DNA of 64,000 nucleotides from an uncultured Lachnospiraceae bacterium (lineage in GTDB: Bacteria > Bacillota > Clostridia > Lachnospirales > Lachnospiraceae), in contig CALWRS010000006.1 of the NCBI GenBank assembly GCA_944384025.1, positions 1 through 64,000 of the forward strand, in the 5' to 3' direction. Of this stretch, positions 52,582 through 61,680 are shown piece by piece. The notes beneath the pieces were generated by a model, which ran no database searches, was not told the DNA's origin, and saw only the letters and a program-made list of their open reading frames with translations. Position numbers and translations under genes: made by a program. Within the stretch, counting starts at the first letter, position 1, and each line of letters opens with the position of its first letter.

Positions 52582-53292
52582 GTGACCGGAATTATCGGAG
52601 CAATGGAAGTAGAAATTGAGAAGCTTCGCGAGGCGATGCAGATTCGGCAGGTACAAAGCTTTGCCGGAATGACTTTTTATTCCGGAAGCCTGTACGCGCA
52701 GGACGTCGTACTCGTGAAATCCGGAATTGGCAAGGTGAACGCAGCGCTTTGCGTGCAAGTGCTGTGCGACCGGTTTGGCGTAGAGCGGGTGTGGAACACC
52801 GGTATTGCCGGTTCCTTAGATGCGAGAATTCGGATTGGGGATATCGTTATTTCTTCGGACGCGCTGCAGCACGATATGGATGCAGTCGCTTTCGGATATC
52901 CCAAAGGAACGATTCCGCAGATGGAGACGTCGGTTTTCCCTGCGGACTTACGGACGATCGCCCTTGCAAAGAGCGTCTGCGAGGAAGAACTGTCAGAGCT
53001 TTCCGCATTTTGCGGCCGCGTGTTAAGCGGCGACCAATTTGTAGCGGACCCGAAGAAAAAGCAGGAGCTTTCGGAGACGTTTCAAGGGCTGTGCACGGAA
53101 ATGGAAGGCGCGGCAGTCGCGCAGGCAGCGTTTTTAAACAACGTGCCGTTTTGCATTATCCGCGCTATTTCGGACCAGGCGGACGACTCTGCGGATATGG
53201 ATTACGAGACGTTTGAAAAGCTCGCGGTGGAGCACATGGTGCGTCTTGTTTGCGGAATGCTAAAGCGAATGCAGGAACTTGAACCAGTGTAA
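52582..53292 (+). CDS. mtnN: 5'-methylthioadenosine/S-adenosylhomocysteine nucleosidase
   Basis: The 236-residue enzyme shows GIIGAMEVEI with the catalytic Glu, GIAGSLDARIRIGDIVIS, LSGDQFVADP, TEMEGAAVAQAA and ISDQADDSA with the catalytic Asp. It splits MTA and SAH to adenine and a thioribose product, recycling methyl-cycle and quorum-signal by-products. AAGAGG eight bases upstream supports the GTG at 52582 over the GTG at 52573. Confidence 0.95.
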   Translation: MTGIIGAMEVEIEKLREAMQIRQVQSFAGMTFYSGSLYAQDVVLVKSGIGKVNAALCVQVLCDRFGVERVWNTGIAGSLDARIRIGDIVISSDALQHDMDAVAFGYPKGTIPQMETSVFPADLRTIALAKSVCEEELSELSAFCGRVLSGDQFVADPKKKQELSETFQGLCTEMEGAAVAQAAFLNNVPFCIIRAISDQADDSADMDYETFEKLAVEHMVRLVCGMLKRMQELEPV

Positions 53293-53307
53293 TGGGAGGA
53301 TTGTAAG

Positions 53308-53556
53308 ATGGTATATAAGACAAAAGGGGTATGCTCCGTGCAGATTGAATTTGACGTAGAGGATTCCCCGGAAGGAAAGCTTGTGCATAACGTTCGCTAT
53401 ACCGGCGGCTGCAATGGAAACCTTCAAGGGGTTGGCAGACTGGTAGAAGGAATGCCGGTGGACGAAGTCATTCGCCGCTTGGAAGGAATCCGGTGCGGAT
53501 TTAAAAATACGTCCTGCCCGGATCAGCTTGCGCAGGCGCTTAAGCAGTATCGGTGA
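53308..53556 (+). CDS. TSCPD domain protein (TIGR03905 type)
   Basis: The 82-residue protein ends with FKNTSCPDQLAQAL, the signature that names the TSCPD family, and has TGGCNGNLQGV with an upstream Cys. TSCPD domains also cap ribonucleotide reductases, where they bind metal. The function of the stand-alone form is unknown. GGGAGGA precedes the ATG. Gaps of 15 and 7 bases to its neighbours suggest one operon from the xylanase to murG. Confidence 0.9.
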   Translation: MVYKTKGVCSVQIEFDVEDSPEGKLVHNVRYTGGCNGNLQGVGRLVEGMPVDEVIRRLEGIRCGFKNTSCPDQLAQALKQYR

Positions 53557-53563
53557 GGTGGCA

Positions 53564-54628
53564 ATGAAGAAAATTGTGTTTACCGGGGGCGGAACGGCAG
53601 GACATGTGACGCCGAATATCGCCCTGATTGACCGGCTGCAAAGCGAAGGCTGGGAAATTAGTTATATTGGATCGAAAAACGGAATCGAGAAGCAGCTGAT
53701 TGAAGCTTTAGGGATTCCTTATTACGGCATCAGCTCTGGAAAGCTGCGCCGCTATTTCGATTGGAAAAATTTTACGGACCCTTTTCGGGTGCTGCGTGGC
53801 TGCCGCGAGGCAAAAAAGCTGATGAAGCAGCTTGCGCCGGACGTTTGCTTTTCTAAAGGAGGGTTTGTGACCGTCCCTGTTGTGCGTGCTGCGGCCAAAT
53901 GCAAAGTTCCCGCCATTCTCCACGAATCGGACATGACGCCGGGACTTGCGAACCGGCTGAGTATGCGCTATGCGACAAAGATTTGCTGCAATTTCGAGGA
54001 AACGCTTCGTATGCTTGGCGACAAAGGCGTGCATACCGGAACGCCTATCCGCAAAGAATTGTTTGCGGGCAATCGTTTGCAAGGCTTGAAGCTTGCGGGC
54101 TTTTCTTCGGAAAAACCGGTGCTGCTTGTCGTTGGCGGAAGCACCGGCGCCGTCAGAGTGAATGAGGCGGTGCGCAGCTTGTTAGATAAGCTTTTGCCGA
54201 AGTATCAGATTTTGCACCTTTGCGGAAAAGGAAAGACCGACGAGGCGTATAAAGGGCGGGAAGGCTATGTGCAGCTAGAGTACGCCGACAAAGAAATGAA
54301 GGATTTCTTTGCAATGGCGGACGTAGTTTTGTCACGCGCAGGCGCAAACGCCATCTGTGAGCTGTTAGCGCTTCGAAAGCCGAATATTTTAATTCCGCTG
54401 TCTGCAAACGCAAGCCGGGGTGACCAGATTTTAAACGCCGCTTCGTTTGAAAAGCAGGGCTTTAGCTTTGTGCTTCCGGAAGAGGAGCTGACGCAGGAGA
54501 CGCTTCTTGACGCGATTACGCAAGTTTATTCCAAGCGGCAGGAATACATGGACAGGATGCAGCAAAGTCCAGTTGGAGACGCTACGGAGAAAATTCTGAC
54601 AATAATTCGAACGCTTGCGAATGTATAA
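53564..54628 (+). CDS. murG: MurG lipid II GlcNAc-transferase
   Basis: The 354-residue GT28 enzyme shows FTGGGTAGHVTPNIALI, SKGGFVTVPVV, HESDMTPGLANRL, GTPIRKELF, VVGGSTGAVRVNEAV, SRAGANAICELLALRKPNILIP. It adds GlcNAc to lipid I to make lipid II on the inner face of the membrane. The ATG at 53564 follows GAGGTGG. It lies outside the usual mur/fts cluster. Confidence 0.95.
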   Translation: MKKIVFTGGGTAGHVTPNIALIDRLQSEGWEISYIGSKNGIEKQLIEALGIPYYGISSGKLRRYFDWKNFTDPFRVLRGCREAKKLMKQLAPDVCFSKGGFVTVPVVRAAAKCKVPAILHESDMTPGLANRLSMRYATKICCNFEETLRMLGDKGVHTGTPIRKELFAGNRLQGLKLAGFSSEKPVLLVVGGSTGAVRVNEAVRSLLDKLLPKYQILHLCGKGKTDEAYKGREGYVQLEYADKEMKDFFAMADVVLSRAGANAICELLALRKPNILIPLSANASRGDQILNAASFEKQGFSFVLPEEELTQETLLDAITQVYSKRQEYMDRMQQSPVGDATEKILTIIRTLANV

Positions 54629-54648
54629 GCAGACACGGGGGAGTGCAA

Positions 54649-55845
54649 ATGATTACGTGTGAGGATATCTTAAATTTGCAACTGGACGGAGTGCAGCTGA
54701 TTGCCGGAGAAAAAGGCCTGCAGCGAATGGTTTCCTGGACGTATATGGTGCAGACAAGGCCGTATGCCGACCATATGAATCAGGGCAACTTTGCGCTGAT
54801 CGTCGTGGACTACATCCGGTTTGACTTTGCGGAAGTTGCGCGGACGATGGAGGAGCTAAACGAGCTGGAAATTTCGGGACTTGCCATTTCGGTTGTGGAC
54901 GACCGCGAGAAAATCCCGCAAAATATTATCGACCGTGCGAATGAGCTGGAGCTTCCGCTGTTTTATATTCGCTGGGAAGGCGCGTCGTTTGTCGATATCG
55001 GACAAAGCATCGGCAATCTGATTGTCCAGACCGGAATGCAAAACAAGAAGACCGGCGATTACTTGTATAACCTGTTGTTTGGCTATGAAATCAACGACAA
55101 GTATGTAGAGAAGATATCCGGGCAGTTCGGGCTAGATTTTTCAAAGCCCTACCGTGTCGGAATTATTGTTATTGACAGAAAGTACGGGATGAATCTGGAA
55201 CAGGATGAGCACACGTACGAGTATTATGCGGATTGCCTTAACCGCGAAGTAAACAACATGGAAGGCAGCCCGATGTTCATGCGGTTTTTAAACAAGTTTG
55301 TGCTTTTGTTTGAAGCAAGGCAGTCAAAGGAAATCGAGCATGCACTAGAGAGCGTGCTTCGCACGTTGGACGAAAGGCCGCAGTTTAAAGGGCTCATCAA
55401 AAGCACGTGCATTCTGGGAGGCGCTTACCACGACCCAAGAGATTTCCGCGAAAGTTATCAGGAAGCGAAAAACCTGATTCCCAAAAAAGACATTTTGCCA
55501 AATCCGAAAAACAAAAAGGTGCTAAGCGCCAGCTCGATGGGCGTTTATAAGTACATGTTTAACAGCGGCAACCAGACTGAAATTTTGGATTACTGCAACG
55601 ACAGGCTTCGTAAGCTCGAAGAATACGATCATGCGAACGGAACCTTTTTGCAGGATACGCTGCTTGCGTATTACATGAACGGCTTTAGCGTGGGAAGGAC
55701 GGCGGAGGCGCTTTATATCCATCGAAATTCCTTGCAGTACCGGATCAACAAGATTGAGGAGCTGCTGGAAATGGAGCTGGACGATTACATGGAATATTTG
55801 AATCTGATCAACTGCATTTTGATAAAACGGCTGATGTTTTCGTAA
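54649..55845 (+). CDS. PucR family transcriptional regulator
   Basis: The 398-residue regulator has an N-terminal PucR domain (about 1-125: LNLQLDGVQLIAGEKGLQRMV, LALIVVDYIRF-like NFALIVVDYIRF), a middle GGDEF-like segment and the C-terminal HTH_30 (ALYIHRNSLQYRINKIEELL). PucR proteins control amine and purine use. Spacing from GGGGGA selects the ATG at 54649 over a GTG at 54643. It precedes and probably controls the transporter/aminotransferase cluster. Confidence 0.92.
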   Translation: MITCEDILNLQLDGVQLIAGEKGLQRMVSWTYMVQTRPYADHMNQGNFALIVVDYIRFDFAEVARTMEELNELEISGLAISVVDDREKIPQNIIDRANELELPLFYIRWEGASFVDIGQSIGNLIVQTGMQNKKTGDYLYNLLFGYEINDKYVEKISGQFGLDFSKPYRVGIIVIDRKYGMNLEQDEHTYEYYADCLNREVNNMEGSPMFMRFLNKFVLLFEARQSKEIEHALESVLRTLDERPQFKGLIKSTCILGGAYHDPRDFRESYQEAKNLIPKKDILPNPKNKKVLSASSMGVYKYMFNSGNQTEILDYCNDRLRKLEEYDHANGTFLQDTLLAYYMNGFSVGRTAEALYIHRNSLQYRINKIEELLEMELDDYMEYLNLINCILIKRLMFS

Positions 55846-55886
55846 CGACTGTGCAAAACGACAACCAGAACTGTGCATTTTGAACA

Positions 55887-55915
55887 TTGCAAAAGAATAG
55901 GGCATTGATTACAAT
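55887..55915 (+). promoter_or_regulatory. Candidate promoter before the amino-acid importer
   Basis: TTGCAA and TACAAT are spaced by 17 bases. The start point would be about 55922, immediately before a strong terminator, so either the message is attenuated or this promoter is fortuitous. Confidence 0.5.
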
Positions 55916-55927
55916 ACACACAACAGC

Positions 55928-55963
55928 AAAGGCGCTGGAGGAAAAAACCTCCGGCGCTTTTTT
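55928..55963 (+). terminator. Intrinsic terminator or attenuator before the importer
   Basis: AAAGGCGCTGGAGG and CCTCCGGCGCTTTTTT pair (one G-U) around six A. It can end pucR messages. Read from the promoter at 55887, it would act as an attenuator. Confidence 0.85.
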
Positions 55964-56007
55964 GTTAATAATTATATGCCGCAGCTTTACGGCAGAAGGA
56001 GTGAATT

Positions 56008-56868
56008 ATGTTAAGAAGGAGAGTATTAGCAGCTGCCATGGCAGGGATGATGGCACTCACAATGTTTACCGGATGCGGAGACAAGTCAGAAAAAGACGAC
56101 AACGTTTTAAGAGTCGGCATGGAATGTGCTTACGCACCGTTTAACTGGACGCAGGATTCCGACACGACGCCGGATGGCAGCAAGGCGGTTAAGATTTACG
56201 GTTCCGACTACTATGCATACGGTTACGACGTTGCCGTAGCGCAGATGCTGGCCGACGAACTGGGCATGGAGCTTGAAATTCACAAAGTAGAGTGGTCCTC
56301 CATTGGTATTTCCATGGACGCGGGCGATTATGACTGCATCATTGCCGGTATGGGACGTACCGCAGAAAGAGAAATGTCTTACGCATTTACCGATCCTTAC
56401 TACTACAGAGATAACTGCATCGTTGTAAAGAAGGGCGGAGCGTATGAAAACGTTACGAAGCTTTCCGATCTGGCAGGAACCGGCTGCAAAGTAACAACGC
56501 AGCTTGGCACAGGCTGGGTACCGCTTCTGGATCAGGTTGAAGGCGCGGAAACCGGAGCAAATTACGAGACTACGTCCGAGTGCTTCATGGCTATTTCCAA
56601 CGGCACCGCAGATGTTTGTATCGTTGACCTGCCAACGGCACAGTCCGCAGCGCTTACAAACGACGATTTAGTAATAATTACGCTTGATGAGAGCGATACG
56701 TTTAGCGGCGACGACGAAATGGTTAACGTATGTATCGCAACGAGAAAAGACGATACGGAACTTCGCGATAAGATTCAGGGCGCTATGGATGCAATCGGCT
56801 GGAACGACAAGGAAAAAATGGATGACTTGATGAGCAAGGTTATTTCACAGCAGCCGGCAGCAAACTAA
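56008..56868 (+). CDS. Amino-acid-type ABC transporter substrate-binding lipoprotein
   Basis: The 286-residue protein has a lipobox (FTGC, Cys23) and family 3 binding motifs: LRVGMECAYAPFNW, GYDVAVAQMLADELGMELEI, WSSIGISMDAGDYDCIIAGMGRTAER-type pattern and YAFTDPYY. The insertion SDTTPDGSKAVKIYGSDYYAYG is common in Clostridia. It binds an amino acid or amine outside the membrane for the permease encoded downstream. Confidence 0.92.
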   Translation: MLRRRVLAAAMAGMMALTMFTGCGDKSEKDDNVLRVGMECAYAPFNWTQDSDTTPDGSKAVKIYGSDYYAYGYDVAVAQMLADELGMELEIHKVEWSSIGISMDAGDYDCIIAGMGRTAEREMSYAFTDPYYYRDNCIVVKKGGAYENVTKLSDLAGTGCKVTTQLGTGWVPLLDQVEGAETGANYETTSECFMAISNGTADVCIVDLPTAQSAALTNDDLVIITLDESDTFSGDDEMVNVCIATRKDDTELRDKIQGAMDAIGWNDKEKMDDLMSKVISQQPAAN

Positions 56869-56890
56869 TTCTGTTGGAACGGTTATTCTT

Positions 56891-56926
56891 TCTCATCCCC
56901 GTCATCAAGGCATGGTGGGGATGAGA
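56891..56926 (+). other. Intercistronic hairpin between binding protein and permease
   Basis: TCTCATCCCC and GGGGATGAGA form a perfect 10-bp stem with a 16-base loop. A short T-run (TTTT) follows two bases later, so it may partly terminate or stabilise the upstream message. Confidence 0.72.
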
Positions 56927-56989
56927 CGTTTTATGGGATAAGACCCTGACAATATGAGCCGGTAAGGATGGATAAAGAGAGGTAGCAGA

Positions 56990-57760
56990 ATGTTAAATTT
57001 ATTTTCGATTGAAAATCCGGAAAAATCATGGGAATGGATGATTTTTCTGGCAAAGAAATACTCTGATATGTTCTGGGAAGGAACCAAGCTCACGTTGTTT
57101 ATTGCAATTTTGGGGACTCTTTTGGGATTTGTCTTAGGATATGTAGTTGGAATCATTCAGGACGCCAAGATCAACCAGGGCGACAACATCATCAAAAAGC
57201 TTTTCGTGAGACTGCTTAAAATTATAGCCTCCATTTACGTGGAAATCTTCCGAGACACGCCAATGATCGTTCAGGCGATGATCATTTACTTCGGTATTCG
57301 TATGCAGGCGCACATCGACATTACGCCGGTCAGCGCAGGTATTCTTGTTACCGTACTAAACACAGGCGCGTACATGGCGGAGACGGTCCGTGGCGGAATT
57401 GGCTCCATTGACCTAGGGCAAAGAGAAGGCGCTTGGGCAATGGGTATGTCGCCGATGAAAACAATGCTTTACATCGTGCTTCCGCAGGCTTTTAAAAATA
57501 TTATCCCGGAAATGGCGAACACGTTCCTGACAAACTTGAAAATGACATCCGTGCTGAATGTAATTGCAGTGCAGGAGCTCTTTATGGCCGCCAAAACGGT
57601 AGGTGGTAATTACTACAAATACTTCGAGTCGTATCTTGTAATTGCGGTAATCTACTTTGTGCTCTGCTTTGCATTTAACAAGGTTTTCATCTATATAGAG
57701 AAGAAAATGCAAGGAAAGAACGATTACGCTTTGGCAGTTGAGTATATGGATAATCAGTGA
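56990..57760 (+). CDS. Amino-acid-type ABC transporter permease
   Basis: The 256-residue permease has the HisM-type layout: membrane segments near 30-60, 85-105 and beyond, with EIFRDTPMIVQAMIIYFGI and the coupling motif VRGGIGSIDLGQREGAWAMG. Length is standard. A GAGGTAGCAG ribosome site precedes the ATG. The ATPase gene follows 11 bases later. Confidence 0.95.
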   Translation: MLNLFSIENPEKSWEWMIFLAKKYSDMFWEGTKLTLFIAILGTLLGFVLGYVVGIIQDAKINQGDNIIKKLFVRLLKIIASIYVEIFRDTPMIVQAMIIYFGIRMQAHIDITPVSAGILVTVLNTGAYMAETVRGGIGSIDLGQREGAWAMGMSPMKTMLYIVLPQAFKNIIPEMANTFLTNLKMTSVLNVIAVQELFMAAKTVGGNYYKYFESYLVIAVIYFVLCFAFNKVFIYIEKKMQGKNDYALAVEYMDNQ

Positions 57761-57771
57761 GGTAAGTGGAT

Positions 57772-58512
57772 ATGAGCGAAACGATTATTTCTATTCAGGA
57801 TCTGAGTAAGTCCTTTGGAGATCACGAGGTACTTAGAAAAATAGACATAGATGTTCATGTCGGAGAGATTATTTGCATCGTCGGCTCTTCGGGCTCCGGC
57901 AAATCGACCCTGCTGCGCTGCATCAACAAGCTGGAGCGTCAGACTTCCGGCAAGATCATGTTTTATGGGAAAGAAATCCGAGATGCACAAAAGGAAATCA
58001 ACGAATATCGTTCCAAGGTAGGGATGGTGTTCCAGTCCTTTAACTTGTTTAACAATATGACGGTGTTAGAAAACTGTATGCTTTGCACCAGGAAGGTTTT
58101 GCACCTGCCAAAGGCGGAAGCGTTTGACCGTGCGATTACGCACCTAAAAGCCGTAGGAATGGCTCCGTTTATTAACGCGAAGCCGGCGCAGCTCTCCGGC
58201 GGACAAAAGCAGCGCGTTGCGATTGCAAGGTCGCTTTGCATGAACCCGGAAGTTTTGCTGTTTGACGAACCGACGTCCGCGCTTGACCCGGAGATGGTCG
58301 GCGAAGTATTAAACGTTATGAAGCAGCTCGCAACGACTGGTCTTACGATGGTAATTGTAACGCACGAGATGGCGTTTGCAAGGGACGTTTCCACAAGAAC
58401 TATTTTTATGGATCGCGGATATGTGGCGGAGGATGCGCCTCCTTCGGAATTGTTTAGCAATCCGAAGAATCCTCGAACCAGAGAGTTCCTTAGCAGATAT
58501 CTGGCAGGATAG
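57772..58512 (+). CDS. Amino-acid-type ABC transporter ATPase
   Basis: The 246-residue ATPase of GlnQ type has Walker [15 protein letters not shown]-loop [13 protein letters not shown], signature [14 protein letters not shown], Walker [14 protein letters not shown] and H-loop VTHEMAFA. Spacing from GAGGTAAG supports the ATG at 57772 over a GTG at 57766. It energises the binding protein/permease above. Confidence 0.95.
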   Translation: MSETIISIQDLSKSFGDHEVLRKIDIDVHVGEIICIVGSSGSGKSTLLRCINKLERQTSGKIMFYGKEIRDAQKEINEYRSKVGMVFQSFNLFNNMTVLENCMLCTRKVLHLPKAEAFDRAITHLKAVGMAPFINAKPAQLSGGQKQRVAIARSLCMNPEVLLFDEPTSALDPEMVGEVLNVMKQLATTGLTMVIVTHEMAFARDVSTRTIFMDRGYVAEDAPPSELFSNPKNPRTREFLSRYLAG

Positions 58513-58547
58513 CCCGGGAATGGGACCGGGGGAAATTGGAGGTTGAG

Positions 58548-59240
58548 ATGAATAATTTTGTAGTGACATTTGCAAGAGGTTTTGGCTCCGGCGGCAAGGA
58601 GATTGCGTCGCGTTTGGCAAAGGAGCTTGGAATTCACTGTTATGAAAACCGAATTCTAACGCTTGCCAGCCAGATGAGCGGACTGGACGAAAAGCTGTTT
58701 CAGGAAGTAAACGAAAAGATTCGAAGCAACGGAGGCTTTTCCAACTTTATGAGAGGGCTTCCAAGAGCGCGCAATTACATTGCAAGAAACGAAAAGTTTG
58801 TCTCCGACGACAAGCTGTTTGAGTACCAAAGCCAGATTATCCGCAATCTTGCGGATCAAGAGTCCTGCGTAATCGTAGGAAAGTGCGCCGATTATGTACT
58901 GCGCGACAGACAAAACGTTGTCAGCATTTACATCGAAGCGCCAAGAGCGTTTTGCGTACAAAGAACGATGGACCATATGGGCGTTACGGAAGAAGTTGCG
59001 CATGCGACCATCAGCAAAACCGATAAGTACCGTGCGCAGTATTACCAGTACTACACACACGGGAATTACTGGACCAATCCGGTCAACTACGACATGACAC
59101 TAAACAGCGAGAAAGCAGGCGTTTACAACTGCGTTAAGGTCATTGAGCAGTACCTGATTATTAAAGGCTTTATTACACCGGATCAGATTCGGCCGGTAAT
59201 GGAGCCAAAGCTTGACGAACACGAAGCGGATCAAAAATAA
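58548..59240 (+). CDS. Cytidylate-kinase-like protein
   Basis: The 230-residue protein matches the cytidylate-kinase-like family (AAA_26): FARGFGSGGKEIASRLAKEL as P-loop, then GKCADYVLRDR and RTMDHMGVTEEVAHATISK. The P-loop has GSGGKE rather than a full GxxxxGK[ST]. Residue DMTLNSEKAGV near the end is typical. Many such genes lie beside transporters, and no substrate has been shown for most. The gene starts 35 bases after the ATPase gene and 21 before the aminotransferase gene, so it is a stable part of this operon. Confidence 0.88.
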   Translation: MNNFVVTFARGFGSGGKEIASRLAKELGIHCYENRILTLASQMSGLDEKLFQEVNEKIRSNGGFSNFMRGLPRARNYIARNEKFVSDDKLFEYQSQIIRNLADQESCVIVGKCADYVLRDRQNVVSIYIEAPRAFCVQRTMDHMGVTEEVAHATISKTDKYRAQYYQYYTHGNYWTNPVNYDMTLNSEKAGVYNCVKVIEQYLIIKGFITPDQIRPVMEPKLDEHEADQK

Positions 59241-59261
59241 AACAGCAGGAGGGCGATTACA

Positions 59262-60476
59262 ATGAAACTCGCAGACACAGGACTTACCGCACAGGAGATT
59301 AAGGACAAGGCATCAAAGTATATGATTGAAACTTATGAGCGCTTTGATTTTCTGGCGGAAACGGCAAAGGACCAGTACATTTACGACGAAAAGGGAGAAA
59401 AGTATCTGGACTTTTACGCAGGAATTGCCGTAAACTCGGCCGGCAACTGCAACGAGAAAGTAGTCGAGGCGGTAGTAGAACAGGCAAAAACGTTGATGCA
59501 TACGTTTAACTACCCTTACACAATTCCGCAGGCAGTTTTGGCGGAAAAAATCTGCACGACGATAGGGATGGACAAAATCTTTTTCCAGAACTCCGGTACG
59601 GAGGCAAACGAGGCCATGATCAAAATGGCGAGAAAATACGGAATCGAAAAATACGGTCCGAACCGTTACCATATCGTAACTGCAAAGATGGGCTTCCACG
59701 GAAGAACTTTCGGCGCTATGTCCGCGACCGGACAGCCCGGAAACGGCTGCCAGATTGGCTTTGGCCCGATGACCTACGGCTTTTCGTATGCGCCTTACAA
59801 CGACCTGCAGGCATTTAAAGACGCGTGCACGGAAAACACGATCGCTATTATGGTTGAGCCGGTACAGGGCGAGGGCGGCGTACATCCTGCAACGCAGGAA
59901 TTTTTGCAGGGCCTTCGGGAGTTCTGTGACGAAAAGGGAATGCTTCTTTTGCTTGACGAAGTGCAGACCGGCTGGTGCAGAACCGGTAAGGTTATGAGCT
60001 ACATGAACTACGGCGTAAAGCCGGATATCGTTTCCATGGCAAAGGCTCTTGGCGGCGGTATGCCAATCGGCGCAATCTGCGCAACAGAGGAAGTGGCAAA
60101 GGCATTTACCGCAGGATCGCACGGAACTACGTTCGGCGGAAATCCGGTTAGCTGCGCAGCTGCCTTAGCGGAGATTGATGAGCTGCTTGGACGCAACTTA
60201 GCGGACAACGCTGCGAAGATGGGCGCGTACTTTATGGAGAAGCTAAAGACGCTGCCGCACGTTAAGGAAGTTCGCGGGCAGGGCTTGCTTGTTGGCGTAG
60301 AGTTTGACGATACAATTAACGCGGTAGACGTTAAGCACGAATGCCTGCACAGACATCTTCTGCTTACGGCAATCGGCGCGCACGTTATCCGTATGGTACC
60401 TCCGCTTATTATTGAAGAAAAGGATTGTGACGAGGCATACGAAATTATTCGGGCGTCCGTAGAAGCGTTGAGTTAA
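59262..60476 (+). CDS. Class III aminotransferase (ArgD/GabT-like)
   Basis: The 404-residue PLP enzyme shows NSGTEANEAMIKMAR, GFHGRTFGAMSATG, VEPVQGEGGVHPA, LLLLDEVQTGWCRTGK and the PLP lysine Lys261 in SMAKALGGGMPIGA. ArgD and GabT members look alike. No arginine genes are nearby, while PucR and an iron alcohol dehydrogenase are, which favours a catabolic aminotransferase on an amine or omega-amino acid. The product would be an aldehyde, fitting the next gene. Assignment to a specific substrate is not possible from sequence. Confidence 0.9.
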   Translation: MKLADTGLTAQEIKDKASKYMIETYERFDFLAETAKDQYIYDEKGEKYLDFYAGIAVNSAGNCNEKVVEAVVEQAKTLMHTFNYPYTIPQAVLAEKICTTIGMDKIFFQNSGTEANEAMIKMARKYGIEKYGPNRYHIVTAKMGFHGRTFGAMSATGQPGNGCQIGFGPMTYGFSYAPYNDLQAFKDACTENTIAIMVEPVQGEGGVHPATQEFLQGLREFCDEKGMLLLLDEVQTGWCRTGKVMSYMNYGVKPDIVSMAKALGGGMPIGAICATEEVAKAFTAGSHGTTFGGNPVSCAAALAEIDELLGRNLADNAAKMGAYFMEKLKTLPHVKEVRGQGLLVGVEFDDTINAVDVKHECLHRHLLLTAIGAHVIRMVPPLIIEEKDCDEAYEIIRASVEALS

Positions 60477-60494
60477 GTTAAAGGCGGTAGAACT

Positions 60495-61643
60495 ATGGAT
60501 ACGTTTTCTTTTTCAATTCCACAGAACATTATTTTCGGACCGGGAAGCCTAAAGCGGCTTCCCGAACTGGCGGCAAGGCTTCAAAAAAGGAAGGCGCTTA
60601 TTATTTCCGGACCGCACCTAAACCGGATTGGCATGGTAGCAAGGTGTCAGGCGGCGCTTAGCGCGGCGGGAATGAAAAGCGATGCTTTTACGCAGACCGA
60701 AGGGAATCCAAGTACGGAAACCGTCGAGAAGGCTGCCGAGAAGTATAAAAGCTGCGGCGCAGATTTTATTGTAGCGTTTGGCGGCGGCTCGCCCTTAGAC
60801 GTTGCAAAAGCGGTTGCGGTGCTCGTTACTTACGGCGGGAAAATTACCGAGTACGAGGGCGGCGGCAGAGTTCCCGGACCGGTAGTTCCGATGATTGCGA
60901 TTCCTACTACGGCGGGAACCGGCTCGGAGGTTACGACTTTCTCCGTCATTACCGACCACAGCCGCAATTACAAGCTGACCGTTTCCAGCAGCTACCTGCT
61001 GCCCGCTTATGCGATTTTGGATCCGGATTTGATTGCCAGCGTCCCAACAGGCACGGCCGCCGCTTGCGGCGTAGACGCGCTTGTACATGCGCTGGAAGCA
61101 TATATTTCCTTAGCAGCTTCGCCTTTTTCGGACATGTTTGCGCTAAAGGCGCTTCAGGTGATCGGAAAGAATTTGCGCGCTTACGTAGCGAATCGAAAGG
61201 ACGAGGTGGCGGCGGAAGGCATGATGCTTGGCTCATTGTTTGCCGGCATTGCGTTTTCTCATGCAAGACTTGGCAATGTACATGCGATGAGTCATCCGGT
61301 CAGTGCGTACTTTGACGTAGCGCACGGCGTTGCCAACGCTATCCTTCTTCCTACGGTTGTAAGCTACAATGCGCTTGCGGATCAGGGAAAATATTACGAT
61401 ATTTATCGGTGCGTTGCAAAGAAGCCGGTTTCGGAAGGGATGTTCTCCGCCGAAATGCTTGCGGACGCTTTGCGGACGCTGAACCAAGAGCTTGGAATTC
61501 CCGCCCGTCTTCAAGACGTCGGTGTGAAAGAAGAGTATTTCGACGCGATGGCCGATGACGCAATGAAAAGCGGAAACATTGCGGTCAATCCAAGAAGCAC
61601 GTCAAAAGCAGACATTGTTTCGCTCTACGAAGAAACGTTTTAA
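60495..61643 (+). CDS. Iron-containing alcohol dehydrogenase
   Basis: The 382-residue enzyme has the family's NAD-binding GGGSPLDVAKAVAVL and PTTAGTGSEVTTFSV, and metal-site residues in CGVDALVHALEAYIS and NVHAMSHPVSAYFDVAHGVANA. It reduces an aldehyde or semialdehyde with NAD(P)H. Nineteen bases after the aminotransferase gene; with it, it could turn an amine-derived aldehyde into a hydroxy acid or alcohol (for GABA, succinic semialdehyde to 4-hydroxybutyrate). Last gene of the operon. Confidence 0.93.
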   Translation: MDTFSFSIPQNIIFGPGSLKRLPELAARLQKRKALIISGPHLNRIGMVARCQAALSAAGMKSDAFTQTEGNPSTETVEKAAEKYKSCGADFIVAFGGGSPLDVAKAVAVLVTYGGKITEYEGGGRVPGPVVPMIAIPTTAGTGSEVTTFSVITDHSRNYKLTVSSSYLLPAYAILDPDLIASVPTGTAAACGVDALVHALEAYISLAASPFSDMFALKALQVIGKNLRAYVANRKDEVAAEGMMLGSLFAGIAFSHARLGNVHAMSHPVSAYFDVAHGVANAILLPTVVSYNALADQGKYYDIYRCVAKKPVSEGMFSAEMLADALRTLNQELGIPARLQDVGVKEEYFDAMADDAMKSGNIAVNPRSTSKADIVSLYEETF

Positions 61644-61644
61644 A

Positions 61645-61680
61645 AAAAGTCAGGTGCGGTTTTCGCACCTGACTTTTTTA
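61645..61680. terminator. Bidirectional intrinsic terminator
   Basis: AAAAAAAGTCAGGTGCG-GTTTT-CGCACCTGACTTTTTTA is a perfect 11-bp core stem with A-run and T-run, so it works in both directions and serves the convergent HIT gene as well. Confidence 0.95.

Noticed and set aside
55928-56007. Riboswitch in the importer leader
   Set aside because: Only one terminator hairpin is present; no conserved aptamer fold such as a glycine or lysine riboswitch is visible.
59313-60122. 269-residue minus-strand frame in the aminotransferase gene
   Set aside because: Antisense to a strongly conserved enzyme; Cys/His/Arg-rich composition without motifs.
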